DNA from: Micromonospora sp. M71_S20
Lineage (GTDB): Bacteria; Actinomycetota; Actinomycetes; Mycobacteriales; Micromonosporaceae
Reading direction: 5' to 3'
NCBI RefSeq assembly: GCF_003664255.1
Contig: NZ_RCCV01000001.1
Coordinates: 186,001-250,000, forward strand
Length of the DNA stretch: 64,000 nt
This document shows positions 31,945 to 42,659 of this stretch, one piece after another. The notes beneath the pieces were generated by a model. That model saw nothing but the letters and a program-made list of their open reading frames with translations. It was not told the DNA's origin and searched no databases. Position numbers and translations under genes: made by a program. Numbering within the stretch: position 1 is the stretch's first letter; each line of letters opens with the position of its first letter.

Positions 31945-32322
31945 ATGCGTGTGCCGTTCACCCGGGTCGAGGCCCGTTCCGCCGCCAGTTCGGCGCGAGC
32001 CACCCTCGCCCTCCTGTCCGCCTCGGTCGGCGCCGAAGGGCTGGCCGCCGCCGCCGCGCGTCCGGGCCTGCTCGCCCTGGTCGACCAGCACGCCGCGGCG
32101 GTGCGGGAGAGCCTGGACGGCGACCGCCGGCCGCTGAGCGCCGCCGCGCTCGCCGGCTACGCGGAGGGCGTCCGCGCCGCCGCGCTGGAGCACGGCTGGC
32201 AGCCGCCGACGGCGCCGGTGGACTGGTCCGCGCCGGACTGGCTGCTCACCCGGCTGCTCGCGGTCTGCGCCCTGACCCGCTCGCTCGGGGCCCCGGCGAC
32301 CGCTCCGCTCCCGCTGGTCTGA
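31945..32322 (+). CDS. Small Ala/Leu-rich protein, possibly DUF6401-type
   Basis: 125 residues. The text VGAEGLAAAAARPGLLALVDQHAAAVRESLDG recalls a small actinobacterial family that I associate, with low certainty, with DUF6401. No signal peptide; helices alternate with an acidic middle, and WSAPDWLLTRLLAVCALTR is near the end. TAGCCT at 31931-31936 ends 8 nt before the ATG, which suggests a leaderless mRNA. Function unknown. Confidence 0.65.
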   Translation: MRVPFTRVEARSAASSARATLALLSASVGAEGLAAAAARPGLLALVDQHAAAVRESLDGDRRPLSAAALAGYAEGVRAAALEHGWQPPTAPVDWSAPDWLLTRLLAVCALTRSLGAPATAPLPLV

Positions 32323-32396
32323 CCGACGCCCTCGAGGCCGCGCCGACCGCCGCCGGCCGGGCGTTCCGCTGGTCTGAACCGGCGCCCCGGGAGGCC

Positions 32397-32436
32397 GGGC
32401 GCCCCGACCCCGGCCGGACACGCCGGAGGGGCGCCC
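32397..32436. terminator. Hairpin between convergent genes
   Basis: GGGCGCCCC (32397-32405) pairs with GGGGCGCCC (32428-32436). A direct repeat of CCGCTGGTCTGA occurs at the gene's last codons and again about 60 bp further on, perhaps a small duplication. Confidence 0.5.
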
Positions 32437-32478
32437 GCACGTCCGCGGACACCCCTCCCCGTTTCGCTCACCACCCGG

Positions 32479-33345
32479 TCAACGGCGGAACTGCTGGGTC
32501 TCGTCGCCCACGTTCCCCGACTGGTACGTGCCGCGCCCGCCAGCCGTCGCGGACTGCTGCCCGCGGGGCATGACCTCGGTGCGCTCGGCCGCCGTCCGGT
32601 CGGCCATCTGCCGGCCGACGTCGGTCTGACCGGCCTCCCGGGCCCGGCGGTGCTCCTGCACCGCCCGCGACTCCTCGGCCATCCGGTTCAGCCAGCCTTC
32701 CCAGCGGTTCTGCATCGGCCGCACCAGACCACCACCGACGCCGATGATCAGGATGCCGGCCACGGTGGCGAGCACCGCGATCAGCACCGGCGTGGTCACC
32801 GTGGTGGCGATGCCCACCTGGTTCAGTGCGGCGATCACACCCAGCGCGAGGATGAAGACCGCCACCAGGTCGGCCAGGATCTTGCCGTACGCGAGCCCGC
32901 CCAGCGCCCCGGTGACCAGATCCCGGACGGCGTTGGCGATCGCGGCGGCCACGACCACGATGACGATCGCCACGAAGGCGCGTGGCAGCCAGGCGACCAC
33001 GCCGCTGATCAGGTCACTGATCGCGTTGGGTCCCCACACCCCGAAGGCGAACTGCAGGGTGAACAGCAGCACGGCGTAGTACGCCAGCTTCGCCAGGATG
33101 TCACTGGCGTCGTACTTCGTGCGTTCCAGCGCGCGCTTGATGCCGCCCCGTTCCACCGCCCTGTCGAAGCCGACCCGTTCCAGCGCCGCGTCCACGATCT
33201 TGAGCACCGCTCTGGCGATGAGCCATCCGACCACGAGGATCGCGATGAACGCGATGGCCCGCGGTATGAACAGCAGCACCGACCTCCACATGTCGGCCAC
33301 GGCGTCGCCGATGTCGACCTGCCTGACCGCGAGGCTTTCCGGCAT
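32479..33345 (-). CDS. MscS-related small-conductance channel-like protein (CmpX type)
   Basis: 288 residues. ADMWRSVLLFIPRAIAFIAILVVGWLIARAVLKIVDAALERVGFDRAVE is the conserved first helix of MscS-like/CmpX proteins (MS_channel_1st_1), repeated as further helices (VVAWLPRAFVAIVIVVVAAAIA). It lacks the beta domain that forms the MscS vestibule, and ends in a long charged Gln/Arg-rich tail. AGGAGGGACATC precedes the ATG. A GCGT-N15-GGGTAA sequence on the minus strand (33381-33405) could be a weak stress promoter. Likely a membrane-tension or envelope-stress protein. Confidence 0.82.
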   Translation of the reverse strand: MPESLAVRQVDIGDAVADMWRSVLLFIPRAIAFIAILVVGWLIARAVLKIVDAALERVGFDRAVERGGIKRALERTKYDASDILAKLAYYAVLLFTLQFAFGVWGPNAISDLISGVVAWLPRAFVAIVIVVVAAAIANAVRDLVTGALGGLAYGKILADLVAVFILALGVIAALNQVGIATTVTTPVLIAVLATVAGILIIGVGGGLVRPMQNRWEGWLNRMAEESRAVQEHRRAREAGQTDVGRQMADRTAAERTEVMPRGQQSATAGGRGTYQSGNVGDETQQFRR

Positions 33346-33534
33346 GATGTCCCTCCTGTCGCATGGACTGCGCCGCGCGCTTACCCGGTCACTGACGCCG
33401 CACGCCGTCCCGGTCCCCGAGTTTTTCCCGACATGTCACCGCAGAAGGGCCCCGACCTGCCCGAACCTTCGGCCCCGGCGACGCGCGGGGCATGATCGGA
33501 AACAGCCGACGGACCCTCCGGCTAGGCTGCGCTC

Positions 33535-35661
33535 ATGCCAGGTACGGTCGGACGGGTCCCGAACCCACCAGCCCCGGTCTCGGGAACACCCTCCGCGTCG
33601 GGCATGGCGACCACCGTCCCGCGCCACGACTGGGGTGGCACCCCGCTCGGCCCGTGGCGGACGTGGGATCCGGCGGTCCGGGCCGCCACCGAACTGATCC
33701 TCGCCTCGCCCGTACCGATGGCCCTCACCCTGGGCGACGAGCACCTGCTCGTCTACAACGACGCGTACGCCGAGCTGATCGGCGACCGGCACCCCGACGT
33801 GGTGGGACGGCCGGCGGCCCAGGTGTTCGCGGAGTCCTGGCCGCTGCCCGGCGTCGGCGACGCCATCGCGCACACCTACCGCTCCGGGGAGCCGTTCCTG
33901 GAGAAGGAGACCACCCTCCCGCTGCACCGCCGTCCCGGCCTGGTCGAGCAGTCGGTCTTCACCCGGGGCTACTCCCCCGTGCGCGACAGCGCCGGGCGGA
34001 TCGTCGGCGTGCTGACCGTGGCCGCGGAGACCACCCAGGTCACCCAGCAGTTGCAGAGCCTCAGCGACTTCGCCGCGGCGCTCGCCGGCACGCTCACCCT
34101 GGACGACGTGGCCCGGGTCGCGCTGCGCTACGCGATCACCGCGTTCGACGCCGACCGGGTCTCGTTCGCCGTCGACGAGGGCGGCGGCGGTTGGCGGATG
34201 GTCCGGCGTATCCGCGGCGAGCTGATGGACGAGGCCGACGAGCGCCTCCCCCCGCTGTGGCGGCGCGTCCCGCCGGACTGGCTGGGGCCGGTGGTGGCCG
34301 CCGCCCGCAGCGGTGTGCCGCACTTCGTCGACGACGGCCAGCCGCTGCGGGAGATCGCGGTGGACCGGCACGACCAGAAGGTCCGCTCGCTCGCGGCGGT
34401 GCCGCTGCGGGCCTCGGTGGTGCGCGGCGGGCTGACGGTCGGCTACCAGGTCCCGCACGTGTGGTCGGCCGCGCGGCGCGCGCTGCTGGCCGCCTCGGCC
34501 GAGCTGGTGGGTCAGGCCGCCGAACGGGCCCGCCGGTTCGAGACCCAGCACGGCACGGCCCAGCTGCTGCAACGCAGCATGCTGCCGGAGCACCTGCCCG
34601 ACCTGCCCCGGATGCGGATCGCCGCCCGCTACGACCCGGGCGTCGACGGCAACGCCGCCGGCGGGGACTTCTACGACGCCTTCCTGCTGCCCGACGGTGG
34701 CCTGGGTATCGTGCTCGGCGACGTCGCCGGCCACGACGTGCAGGCCGCGGCCCGGATGGGTCAGGTCCGTGCGGCGCTGCGGGCGCTGGCGTTGACCGAC
34801 CCCCGCCCGGACGCCGTGCTGGCCGGGCTCGACCGGCTGGTCACCAGCCTGGGCGCCGAGGGCGACACGCACGAGCTCTTCGTGACGGTGGTCTTCGGCG
34901 TCGTCGACGCCGACCGGCAGCGGCTCACCCTGGCCAGCGCCGGTCACCCCGCCCCGCTGGTCCGCCGGTGCGCCCCGGACGGCGTCCCGGTCGCCGAATA
35001 CCTGGACGTGCCCGCGGGCGCCCCGCTGGGCCTGGGCTGCCGGCCGCCCACCGTCACGGTGCCCTTCGCTCCCGGCGACACGCTGCTGCTGTTCAGCGAC
35101 GGTGTGGTGGAGCGGCGCTGGCAGGACCTGACGGCCGGCCTGGAGGCCCTGGCCGTCGCCGTGGCCGGCGCGGGCAGCGGCGACCCGCGCGCGTTGTGCG
35201 CGGTGGCCACCGCGGCGGTGCCCGGCGCCACCGAGGACGACGTCGCGGTGCTGGCGGTGGAGCACGCGCTGCGGCCGTCCCGGTCGACGGGCATGGAGGT
35301 GCCGGCCGAGCCGACCGCGCCGAGCCGGGTACGGCACTGGATGACCGCGCAGCTCACGGAGTGGCAGGTGCCCGAGTCGATCATCGGCGCGGCGGTGCTC
35401 TGCACCAGCGAGCTGACCACCAACGCCCTGCTGCACGCGGGCACCGCCGCCCGGGTGGAGATCGACCTCAGCCCGGAGCGGCTGCTGGTGTCGGTGGCCG
35501 ACTCGGGCACCCGCGGCACGGTGACCCGCGCGCAGACCGACACGCTCAGCAGCCGGGGTCGGGGGCTGGGGCTGATCGAGGAGCTGAGCGACGCGTGGGG
35601 GACGGACCCGACCGTACGCGGCTCGACGGTCTGGTTCGAGATCCTGATCCCGGCCGGGTGA
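33535..35661 (+). CDS. PAS-GAF-SpoIIE phosphatase with C-terminal anti-sigma kinase domain
   Basis: 708 residues in four modules. PAS-like (about 55-160: LILASPVPMALTLGDEHLLVYND), GAF-like (about 175-320), PP2C/SpoIIE phosphatase (about 345-560: GGDFYDAF, GIVLGDVAGHDVQAAARM, LLLFSDGVVERR) and an RsbW/HATPase_c_2 domain (about 575-705: CTSELTTNALLHAG, RGRGLGLIEELSDAWG). Such proteins dephosphorylate an anti-anti-sigma factor and may also phosphorylate it, so one chain can switch a SigB-type factor. TAGGCT ends 6 nt before the ATG, giving a leaderless start. No STAS-domain partner is adjacent. Confidence 0.9.
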   Translation: MPGTVGRVPNPPAPVSGTPSASGMATTVPRHDWGGTPLGPWRTWDPAVRAATELILASPVPMALTLGDEHLLVYNDAYAELIGDRHPDVVGRPAAQVFAESWPLPGVGDAIAHTYRSGEPFLEKETTLPLHRRPGLVEQSVFTRGYSPVRDSAGRIVGVLTVAAETTQVTQQLQSLSDFAAALAGTLTLDDVARVALRYAITAFDADRVSFAVDEGGGGWRMVRRIRGELMDEADERLPPLWRRVPPDWLGPVVAAARSGVPHFVDDGQPLREIAVDRHDQKVRSLAAVPLRASVVRGGLTVGYQVPHVWSAARRALLAASAELVGQAAERARRFETQHGTAQLLQRSMLPEHLPDLPRMRIAARYDPGVDGNAAGGDFYDAFLLPDGGLGIVLGDVAGHDVQAAARMGQVRAALRALALTDPRPDAVLAGLDRLVTSLGAEGDTHELFVTVVFGVVDADRQRLTLASAGHPAPLVRRCAPDGVPVAEYLDVPAGAPLGLGCRPPTVTVPFAPGDTLLLFSDGVVERRWQDLTAGLEALAVAVAGAGSGDPRALCAVATAAVPGATEDDVAVLAVEHALRPSRSTGMEVPAEPTAPSRVRHWMTAQLTEWQVPESIIGAAVLCTSELTTNALLHAGTAARVEIDLSPERLLVSVADSGTRGTVTRAQTDTLSSRGRGLGLIEELSDAWGTDPTVRGSTVWFEILIPAG

Positions 35662-35702
35662 GCCGTGGCGTCAGCCCGGCCCGGACGGGGTAGGAGGACC
35701 GT

Positions 35703-36380
35703 ATGCCCACCGACAAGCACGCCGGTGTCCTCTTCGACGTGGACGGCACCCTGGTCGACACCACCTACCTCCACACCGTGAGCTGGTGGGAGGCGCTGCG
35801 CCAGACCGACCGGCCCGTACCCATGGCGACGATCCACCGCGCCATCGGGATGGGCTCGGACAAGCTGCTCGACCACCTGCTCGGCCCGGAGCGCGACCGG
35901 AGCGCGGACCAGAAGCTGCGCGACGCCCACGACACCCTCTTCGCCGAGTACTGGGAGCGCCTCGTCCCGCTGCCCCGCGCCGCCGACCTGCTGCGGGCCT
36001 GCGCGGAGCGGGGGCTGCGGGTCGTGCTCGCCACCTCCGCCGCCGAGCACGAGGTGGTCGCGCTGCGCCGGGCGCTGGCCGCCGACGACGTGATCCACAC
36101 CGTCACCTGCTCGGCGGACGCGAAGGAGAGCAAGCCGGCGCCGGACATCCTGGTCGCCGCGCTGGAGCAGTCCGGGCTCGCCGCCGAACGCGTGGTCTTC
36201 GTCGGCGACTCGGTGTGGGACGTCGCCGCCGCCGGCGGGCTGGACATCCCCTGCGTCGGCCTGACCTGCGGCGGCACCAGCCGGGGCGAGCTGGCCGGGG
36301 CCGGTGCGGTGGCCGTCTATGAGGACCCGGCCGCCCTACTCGCCGCCCTCGACGACTCGCCGGTCACCCGGGCGAGGTGA
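35703..36380 (+). CDS. HAD-superfamily phosphatase (beta-phosphoglucomutase-like)
   Basis: 225 residues. Motif I is DVDGTLVDTTYLH, motif II VVLATSAAEHE, motif III lysine in SADAKESKPAPDIL, and motif IV VVFVGDSVWDVAAAGG. The helical cap is type C1 as in phosphoglycolate phosphatase and beta-phosphoglucomutase. It removes phosphate from a small sugar or organic phosphate; the exact substrate cannot be read from sequence. GGGGTAGGAGGACCGT gives a good ribosome site. Follows the SpoIIE gene after 41 nt and may be co-transcribed. Confidence 0.88.
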   Translation: MPTDKHAGVLFDVDGTLVDTTYLHTVSWWEALRQTDRPVPMATIHRAIGMGSDKLLDHLLGPERDRSADQKLRDAHDTLFAEYWERLVPLPRAADLLRACAERGLRVVLATSAAEHEVVALRRALAADDVIHTVTCSADAKESKPAPDILVAALEQSGLAAERVVFVGDSVWDVAAAGGLDIPCVGLTCGGTSRGELAGAGAVAVYEDPAALLAALDDSPVTRAR

Positions 36381-36485
36381 CCGACGCCGGCTCCGTCGCT
36401 CCGAACAGGAATACGAGAAGTCTTCCGGGGGCAAGGACTTGCACCACCTGCCCGCACGCCGTGGGCGAGGCGGAGAGGTGGGGTC

Positions 36486-37775
36486 GTGGAGCCGGTAGAC
36501 GTGGCGTTCGCGGTGGTCGGTCTGGGTGCGCTGCTGGCGGGGATCCTCCCCCGCGTGCTCGAACGTCGGCCGCTGTCCATGCCGATCGCCTTCCTGGGGC
36601 TGGGCATGGTGGTCTTCCTCCTCCCCGTCGGGCTGCCGGACCCTGACCCGCTCGCGCACCCGGAGATCGCCACCCACCTCACCGAGATCGGCGTCATCGT
36701 CGCGCTGATGGGCGCCGGGCTGAAGATCGACCGGCCGTTGAGTTGGGCCCGCTGGTCGTCGACCTGGCGGCTGCTGGCCATCGCCATGCCGCTGTGCATC
36801 GCGGCGGTGGCGCTGCTCGGCTGGTGGTGGGCCGGGCTGGTGCCGGCCGCCGCGCTGCTGCTGGGGGCGGCCCTGGCCCCGACCGATCCGGTGCTCGCCG
36901 CCGACGTGCAGGTCGGCGAGCCCACCGACGTGGAGGACTCCGAGGACGAGGTCCGCTTCGCCCTCACCTCCGAGGCCGGGCTGAACGACGGGCTGGCCTT
37001 CCCCTTCGTGTACGCGGCCATCGCCATCGCCACCACCAGCCTCGCCCCCGGCGACTGGCTGGGCCGCTGGCTCGGCGTGGACGTGCTCTGGAAGGTGGCG
37101 GCCGGGGTGGCGGGCGGTTGGCTGGTCGGCTGGCTGCTCGGCAAGCTCTTCTTCCGGGCCCCGAGCAAGCTGCGGCTCGCCCGGCACTCGGAGGGCTTCC
37201 TCGCGCTGGCCGCGACCTTCCTGGCGTACGGGCTGGTGGAGGTCGTGGGCGGGTACGGCTTCCTGGCGGTCTTCGTGGCCGCGCGGGCGATCCGGGCCGC
37301 CGAACGCACCCACGAGTTCCACTCCGTGCTGCACGACTTCGCCGAGCAGGTCGAGCGGCTGCTCACCGTGCTGTTGCTGCTGCTCTTCGGCGGCGCGGTG
37401 GTGGGCGGACTGCTGAGCCCGCTGACCTGGCCGGCCGCCGCGGTCGGGCTGGCGCTGGTCTTCGTGGTCCGCCCGCTGGTCGGCTGGCTGTCGCTGCGGG
37501 GGGCGCCCGGCCGGCCGGCCGAGCACTGGGTGATCGCCCTGTTCGGCATCCGGGGCGTCGGCTCGTTCTTCTACGTGGCGTACGCGACGACGAAGGCCGA
37601 CTTTCCCCAGGCGGACCTGATCTGGGCGACCGTCGGCCTCGTGGTGATCGTCTCAGTGGTGGTGCACGGCGTCGCGGCGACCCCGGTGATGCAGTTGCTG
37701 GACCGGGCGGGGGAACGCACCTCCGACCCGTCCGAACGCCGCCGCGCCGGCGAGCCCGTCACCACCGGGGGTTGA
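36486..37775 (+). CDS. CPA1-type Na+/H+ (cation:proton) antiporter
   Basis: 429 residues with about twelve helices. LLLGAALAPTDPVLAADVQVGEP is the CPA1 core with the essential Asp pair region, and FALTSEAGLNDGLAFPFVYAAI the second conserved block. RGVGSFFYVAYATTKADF lies near the end. Exchanges Na+ or K+ for protons for pH and salt tolerance. GTG 36486 follows GGCGGAGAGGTGG. It is the sort of gene often placed in general stress regulons, but no stress promoter is visible directly upstream. Confidence 0.88.
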   Translation: MEPVDVAFAVVGLGALLAGILPRVLERRPLSMPIAFLGLGMVVFLLPVGLPDPDPLAHPEIATHLTEIGVIVALMGAGLKIDRPLSWARWSSTWRLLAIAMPLCIAAVALLGWWWAGLVPAAALLLGAALAPTDPVLAADVQVGEPTDVEDSEDEVRFALTSEAGLNDGLAFPFVYAAIAIATTSLAPGDWLGRWLGVDVLWKVAAGVAGGWLVGWLLGKLFFRAPSKLRLARHSEGFLALAATFLAYGLVEVVGGYGFLAVFVAARAIRAAERTHEFHSVLHDFAEQVERLLTVLLLLLFGGAVVGGLLSPLTWPAAAVGLALVFVVRPLVGWLSLRGAPGRPAEHWVIALFGIRGVGSFFYVAYATTKADFPQADLIWATVGLVVIVSVVVHGVAATPVMQLLDRAGERTSDPSERRRAGEPVTTGG

Positions 37776-37809
37776 CCGCCCGGCCCGCCGGCGCGGATGG
37801 GCCCTTTCC

Positions 37810-38775
37810 TCACCCTCCGCCCAGGCGGGTGACGAGGGCGCGGCCGAGGTCGCGGCCGGAGAGCCAGGCGCTCTGCACCCTGGGCTTGCCGAAGGCGTCG
37901 CCGGCCAGCCCCACGCCGTCGGCGTCGAGGTGGTACGTCCCGCCGGGGCCGGCGGTCGGCTTCGCGTACGTCCAGCGGTGCACGTGCACGTGCTCCGCCG
38001 CTTCGGGCAGCCCCAGCAGGTCCCGGACGGCCTCCTCGATCTCCGGGCCGGCTGCGGTCGGCTGGGCCAGGTGGCCGGCGGCGAACTCGGGCGTGGTGTG
38101 GGCGACCAGCACCGGCGCGTCGTCGCCGCGGCGGTCGCCGTCGTCGCAGACGAGGTTCAGCAGCGGGTGGTCGTTGACGAAGGCGCCCCGGAAGGTGGTC
38201 CACCGGCGGGCCGGGAAACGCAGCACCCCGGCCAGGGACGGCGACCAGCGTTGGTCCTGCGTGGCCCGGGTGGCGGCGGCGAGGGCCGGGTCGAGCAGCA
38301 GGGCCGCCTGCGGTCCCGGCATGGCGAGCGCCACCGCCTCGCAGGGCCGCCCGTCCACCACCGGCCCCGGCTCGACGCCGAGCACGAGCCGGTTCACGGT
38401 CACCGCAAGGTCCCGGGCCAGGTGCTCCACCAGCGAGCGCAGCCCCCGGGTGGCCGCCCAGCGCATCGGGCCGGACACCTCACGCCGCCCGTCGGCGCCG
38501 TACGCGACGAAGGTGTCGGTCCACTCGCGGACCAGGCCGGCCGACCGCAATTCCTCGGCCACCTCGGCGAAGTCCGGATCGCTGACGGTGAAGTACGCGG
38601 CGCCGGTGTCGGCCGGCCGGCCGTCGAAGCGGCGGCTGGCCATCCGACCGCCGGCCACCCGGGCGCGCTCGCGGATCTCCACCGGGATGCCGGCGCGGGC
38701 CAGTTCCGTCGCGCACGCCACCCCGGCGATGCCCGCGCCGACCACCACCACACCCGCCCGCTCCGCCGCAGTCAT
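37810..38775 (-). CDS. FAD-dependent amine-oxidase-like protein (renalase-type)
   Basis: 321 residues. VVVVGAGIAGVACATELARAGIPVEIRERARVAGGRMASRRFDG is the FAD dinucleotide-binding start with GGRM, and VGLAGDAFGKPRVQSAWLSGRDLGRAL closes the cofactor site, as in bacterial renalase-like NAD(P)/FAD oxidoreductases. TACGAT ends 6 nt before the ATG, so the message is probably leaderless. It converges on the antiporter gene and diverges from the DUF3072 gene. Substrate unknown. Confidence 0.85.
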   Translation of the reverse strand: MTAAERAGVVVVGAGIAGVACATELARAGIPVEIRERARVAGGRMASRRFDGRPADTGAAYFTVSDPDFAEVAEELRSAGLVREWTDTFVAYGADGRREVSGPMRWAATRGLRSLVEHLARDLAVTVNRLVLGVEPGPVVDGRPCEAVALAMPGPQAALLLDPALAAATRATQDQRWSPSLAGVLRFPARRWTTFRGAFVNDHPLLNLVCDDGDRRGDDAPVLVAHTTPEFAAGHLAQPTAAGPEIEEAVRDLLGLPEAAEHVHVHRWTYAKPTAGPGGTYHLDADGVGLAGDAFGKPRVQSAWLSGRDLGRALVTRLGGG

Positions 38776-38915
38776 CCGGTGATCGTAAGCGCGCCCACGT
38801 CGCCCGGACGGCCGGAGACACACGGGCGCGCCCGGGGCGTACGACGCGCCGGGGAGCCGCATGGATCGGTGCCGCACGGGGTATTGGCACGTCTGTTCGA
38901 AGGAAGGTGGAGACC

Positions 38916-39124
38916 ATGACGGACCGCACCAGCAGCCAGCCCAACCCGCAGGGCGCCATCAAGGACCCGGACGAGTGGGTCACCGGCGAGGAGCCGCCGA
39001 CCGCCGCCCAGGAGTCCTACCTGGCGACCCTGGCCCGGGAGGCCGGCGAGGAGCCGCCGGAGGGCCTGACCAAGGCCGAGGCCTCCAAGCGGATCGACCA
39101 GCTCCAGGAGGAGACCGGCCGCGG

Positions 39125-39131
<7 letters not shown>
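38916..39131 (+). CDS. DUF3072-family small protein
   Basis: 71 residues. NPQGAIKDPDEWVTGEEPPTAAQESYLATLAREAGEEPPEGLTKAEASKRIDQLQEETGR matches DUF3072, a small acidic actinobacterial family of unknown role. GAAGG lies ahead of the ATG. A GCAT-N16-GGGTAT sequence (38859-38884) is a weak SigB-type promoter candidate. Its stop overlaps the end of the leftward phosphoesterase gene by 7 nt. Confidence 0.85.
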
Positions 39132-41180
<2,049 letters not shown>

Positions 41181-41188
41181 CCCCGCGC

Positions 41189-41232
41189 GCCCGGGTCGTG
41201 CCCCGCCCGCGCGGGCGGGGCACGACCCGGGC
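41189..41232. terminator. Perfect 20-bp-stem terminator after the GH6 gene
   Basis: GCCCGGGTCGTGCCCCGCCC pairs with its exact complement across GCGC, 9 bases after the stop, and a GTTT follows. Likely bidirectional. Confidence 0.85.
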
Positions 41233-41261
41233 GTTTCCGGGACGGGCGGTCGACGCCCGCA

Positions 41262-41489
41262 TCATCTGCCCCGAGCGACGGCGCGCCCGCCGCGCCACCT
41301 GGCGGCGTACGGCAGCACGAACAGGTACAGACCGGTGAACATGAGCAGGACGAGCGGCGGTAGCGGCGCGTAGGACACCCAGACGACGGGCTCCTCCTGC
41401 GCCAGAGCGACGAAGGTGACGACGACCGTCACCGTGAAGATGATGGCCAGCCAGCGGTGGATCTGCCGGATCCACGTGTTCCACCTCAA
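41262..41489 (-). CDS. Small two-helix membrane protein with TTG start
   Basis: 75 residues, MRWNTWIRQIHRWLAIIFTV then a first helix (IIFTVTVVVTFVALA), EEPVVWVSYAPLPPLVLLMFTGLYLFVL as second helix, and a basic tail. TTG 41489 is chosen because AGGAGG lies 5 nt before it and no ATG or GTG is placed as well. The HRWL...VVTF layout resembles short PepSY-type membrane proteins seen in actinobacteria, though I would not assign function. Confidence 0.65.
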   Translation of the reverse strand: MRWNTWIRQIHRWLAIIFTVTVVVTFVALAQEEPVVWVSYAPLPPLVLLMFTGLYLFVLPYAARWRGGRAVARGR

Positions 41490-41691
41490 CGGAACCTCCT
41501 TGAGAAGGCGAGCTACCCGAACCCCGGCGACCTGGGGGTACGGCGTCCACGACCGCGACGCTAGGCGCAGTCCGACGACCGACGCTTCTCGATTCCTGAC
41601 CGGTCGCCTCGCCTGTTGCGCCCCGCCCGACGGCCCCGGCGCCCGATACCGGTGGACGCGAATGACGGACGGGCCCGCCTAGGATCGGCGC

Positions 41692-42495
41692 GTGGGTGTG
41701 GCGGTGGAGGAGCGGCGGGCGCCGGTCGGGGCGCTGCTGCGGCAGTGGCGCAGGCGGCGCGGGCTCAGCCAGCTCGCCCTCGCGGTCGGGGCGGAGATCT
41801 CCACCCGGCACCTCAGCTTCCTGGAGACCGGGCGTTCCACGCCGAGCCGGGAGATGGTCCTGCGGTTGGCCGAGCACCTCGACGTGCCGCTGCGCGACCG
41901 CAACCGGCTGCTGCTGGCCGCCGGGTACGCCCCGGTCTACTCCCACGCCCCGCTGGACTCGCCCGAGCTGCGCCGGGTCCTCGACGCGGTACGCCGGGTC
42001 CTGCGGGCGCACGAGCCGTACCCGGCCGTCGCGGTGGACCGGCGCTGGAACCTGGTCGCCGGCAACGCCGCCCTGCCGCTGCTCACGGAGGGTGTCGCCG
42101 CGCACCTGCTCCGGCCGCCGGCCAACGCGCTGCGGCTGACGCTGCACCCCGAGGGCATGGCGCCCCGGATCACCAACCTCCCCGAGTGGCGGGCCCACCT
42201 GCTCGCGCGGCTGCGCCGGCACCTGGGGCTGACCGACGACCCCGAACTGGGCGCGCTGCACGACGAGCTGCGCGGCTACCCGGGCGGGCCGGCCGATCCG
42301 GCCGTGGGCCTGCCCCGCGCCGGGGACGTGGTCGTGCCCCTGCGACTGCGTCACCCGGACGGCGAGCTGGCCTTCCTCAGCACCGTCTCGACCTTCGGCA
42401 CCCCGCTGGACGTGACGGTCGAGGAGCTCTCCATCGAGTCCTTCTTCCCCGCCGACGAGGCCACCGCCGCGTACCTGCGCGCCGCCGCCCGCTGA
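41692..42495 (+). CDS. XRE-family regulator with MmyB-like ligand domain
   Basis: 267 residues. N-terminal helix-turn-helix LLRQWRRRRGLSQLALAVGAEISTRHLSFLETGRSTPS, then the MmyB-like transcription-regulator ligand-binding domain (YPAVAVDRRWNLVAGNAALPLL, ALRLTLHPEGMAPRITNLPEWRAHLLARLRR, LSIESFFPADEAT), a PAS-like fold shown to bind fatty acid in homologues. TAGGAT (41680-41685) ends 6 nt before the GTG, so the message is probably leaderless. It diverges from the small membrane-protein gene; target unknown. Confidence 0.9.
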   Translation: MGVAVEERRAPVGALLRQWRRRRGLSQLALAVGAEISTRHLSFLETGRSTPSREMVLRLAEHLDVPLRDRNRLLLAAGYAPVYSHAPLDSPELRRVLDAVRRVLRAHEPYPAVAVDRRWNLVAGNAALPLLTEGVAAHLLRPPANALRLTLHPEGMAPRITNLPEWRAHLLARLRRHLGLTDDPELGALHDELRGYPGGPADPAVGLPRAGDVVVPLRLRHPDGELAFLSTVSTFGTPLDVTVEELSIESFFPADEATAAYLRAAAR

Positions 42496-42608
42496 GCGCG
42501 GCTCCACCGGACGCCGAGCGGGTCTCCGCCTGCCGCCGCGCTCCTCGCCGCCGGCCGCCTCGCACGCCTCGCGCCGACCCCGGAGCCGGCATCCGCTCCG
42601 GTGCTGGC

Positions 42609-42633
42609 GTTACCCGTCGGCGGCGGCGGGAAC
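42609..42633 (+). promoter_or_regulatory. Possible SigB-type promoter GTTA-N15-GGGAAC
   Basis: GTTA at 42609-42612 and GGGAAC at 42628-42633 loosely resemble GTTT-N15-GGGTAC. It precedes a YflT-like stress-protein gene by 26 nt. Weak on its own. Confidence 0.3.
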
Positions 42634-42659
42634 GCGGGCGGTCGACGAAGGAGGAGCCC

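Noticed and set aside
41189..41232. Insertion-sequence terminal repeat
   Set aside because: The perfect 20-bp stem has a 4-nt loop and lies just after a stop codon, so it is a terminator.
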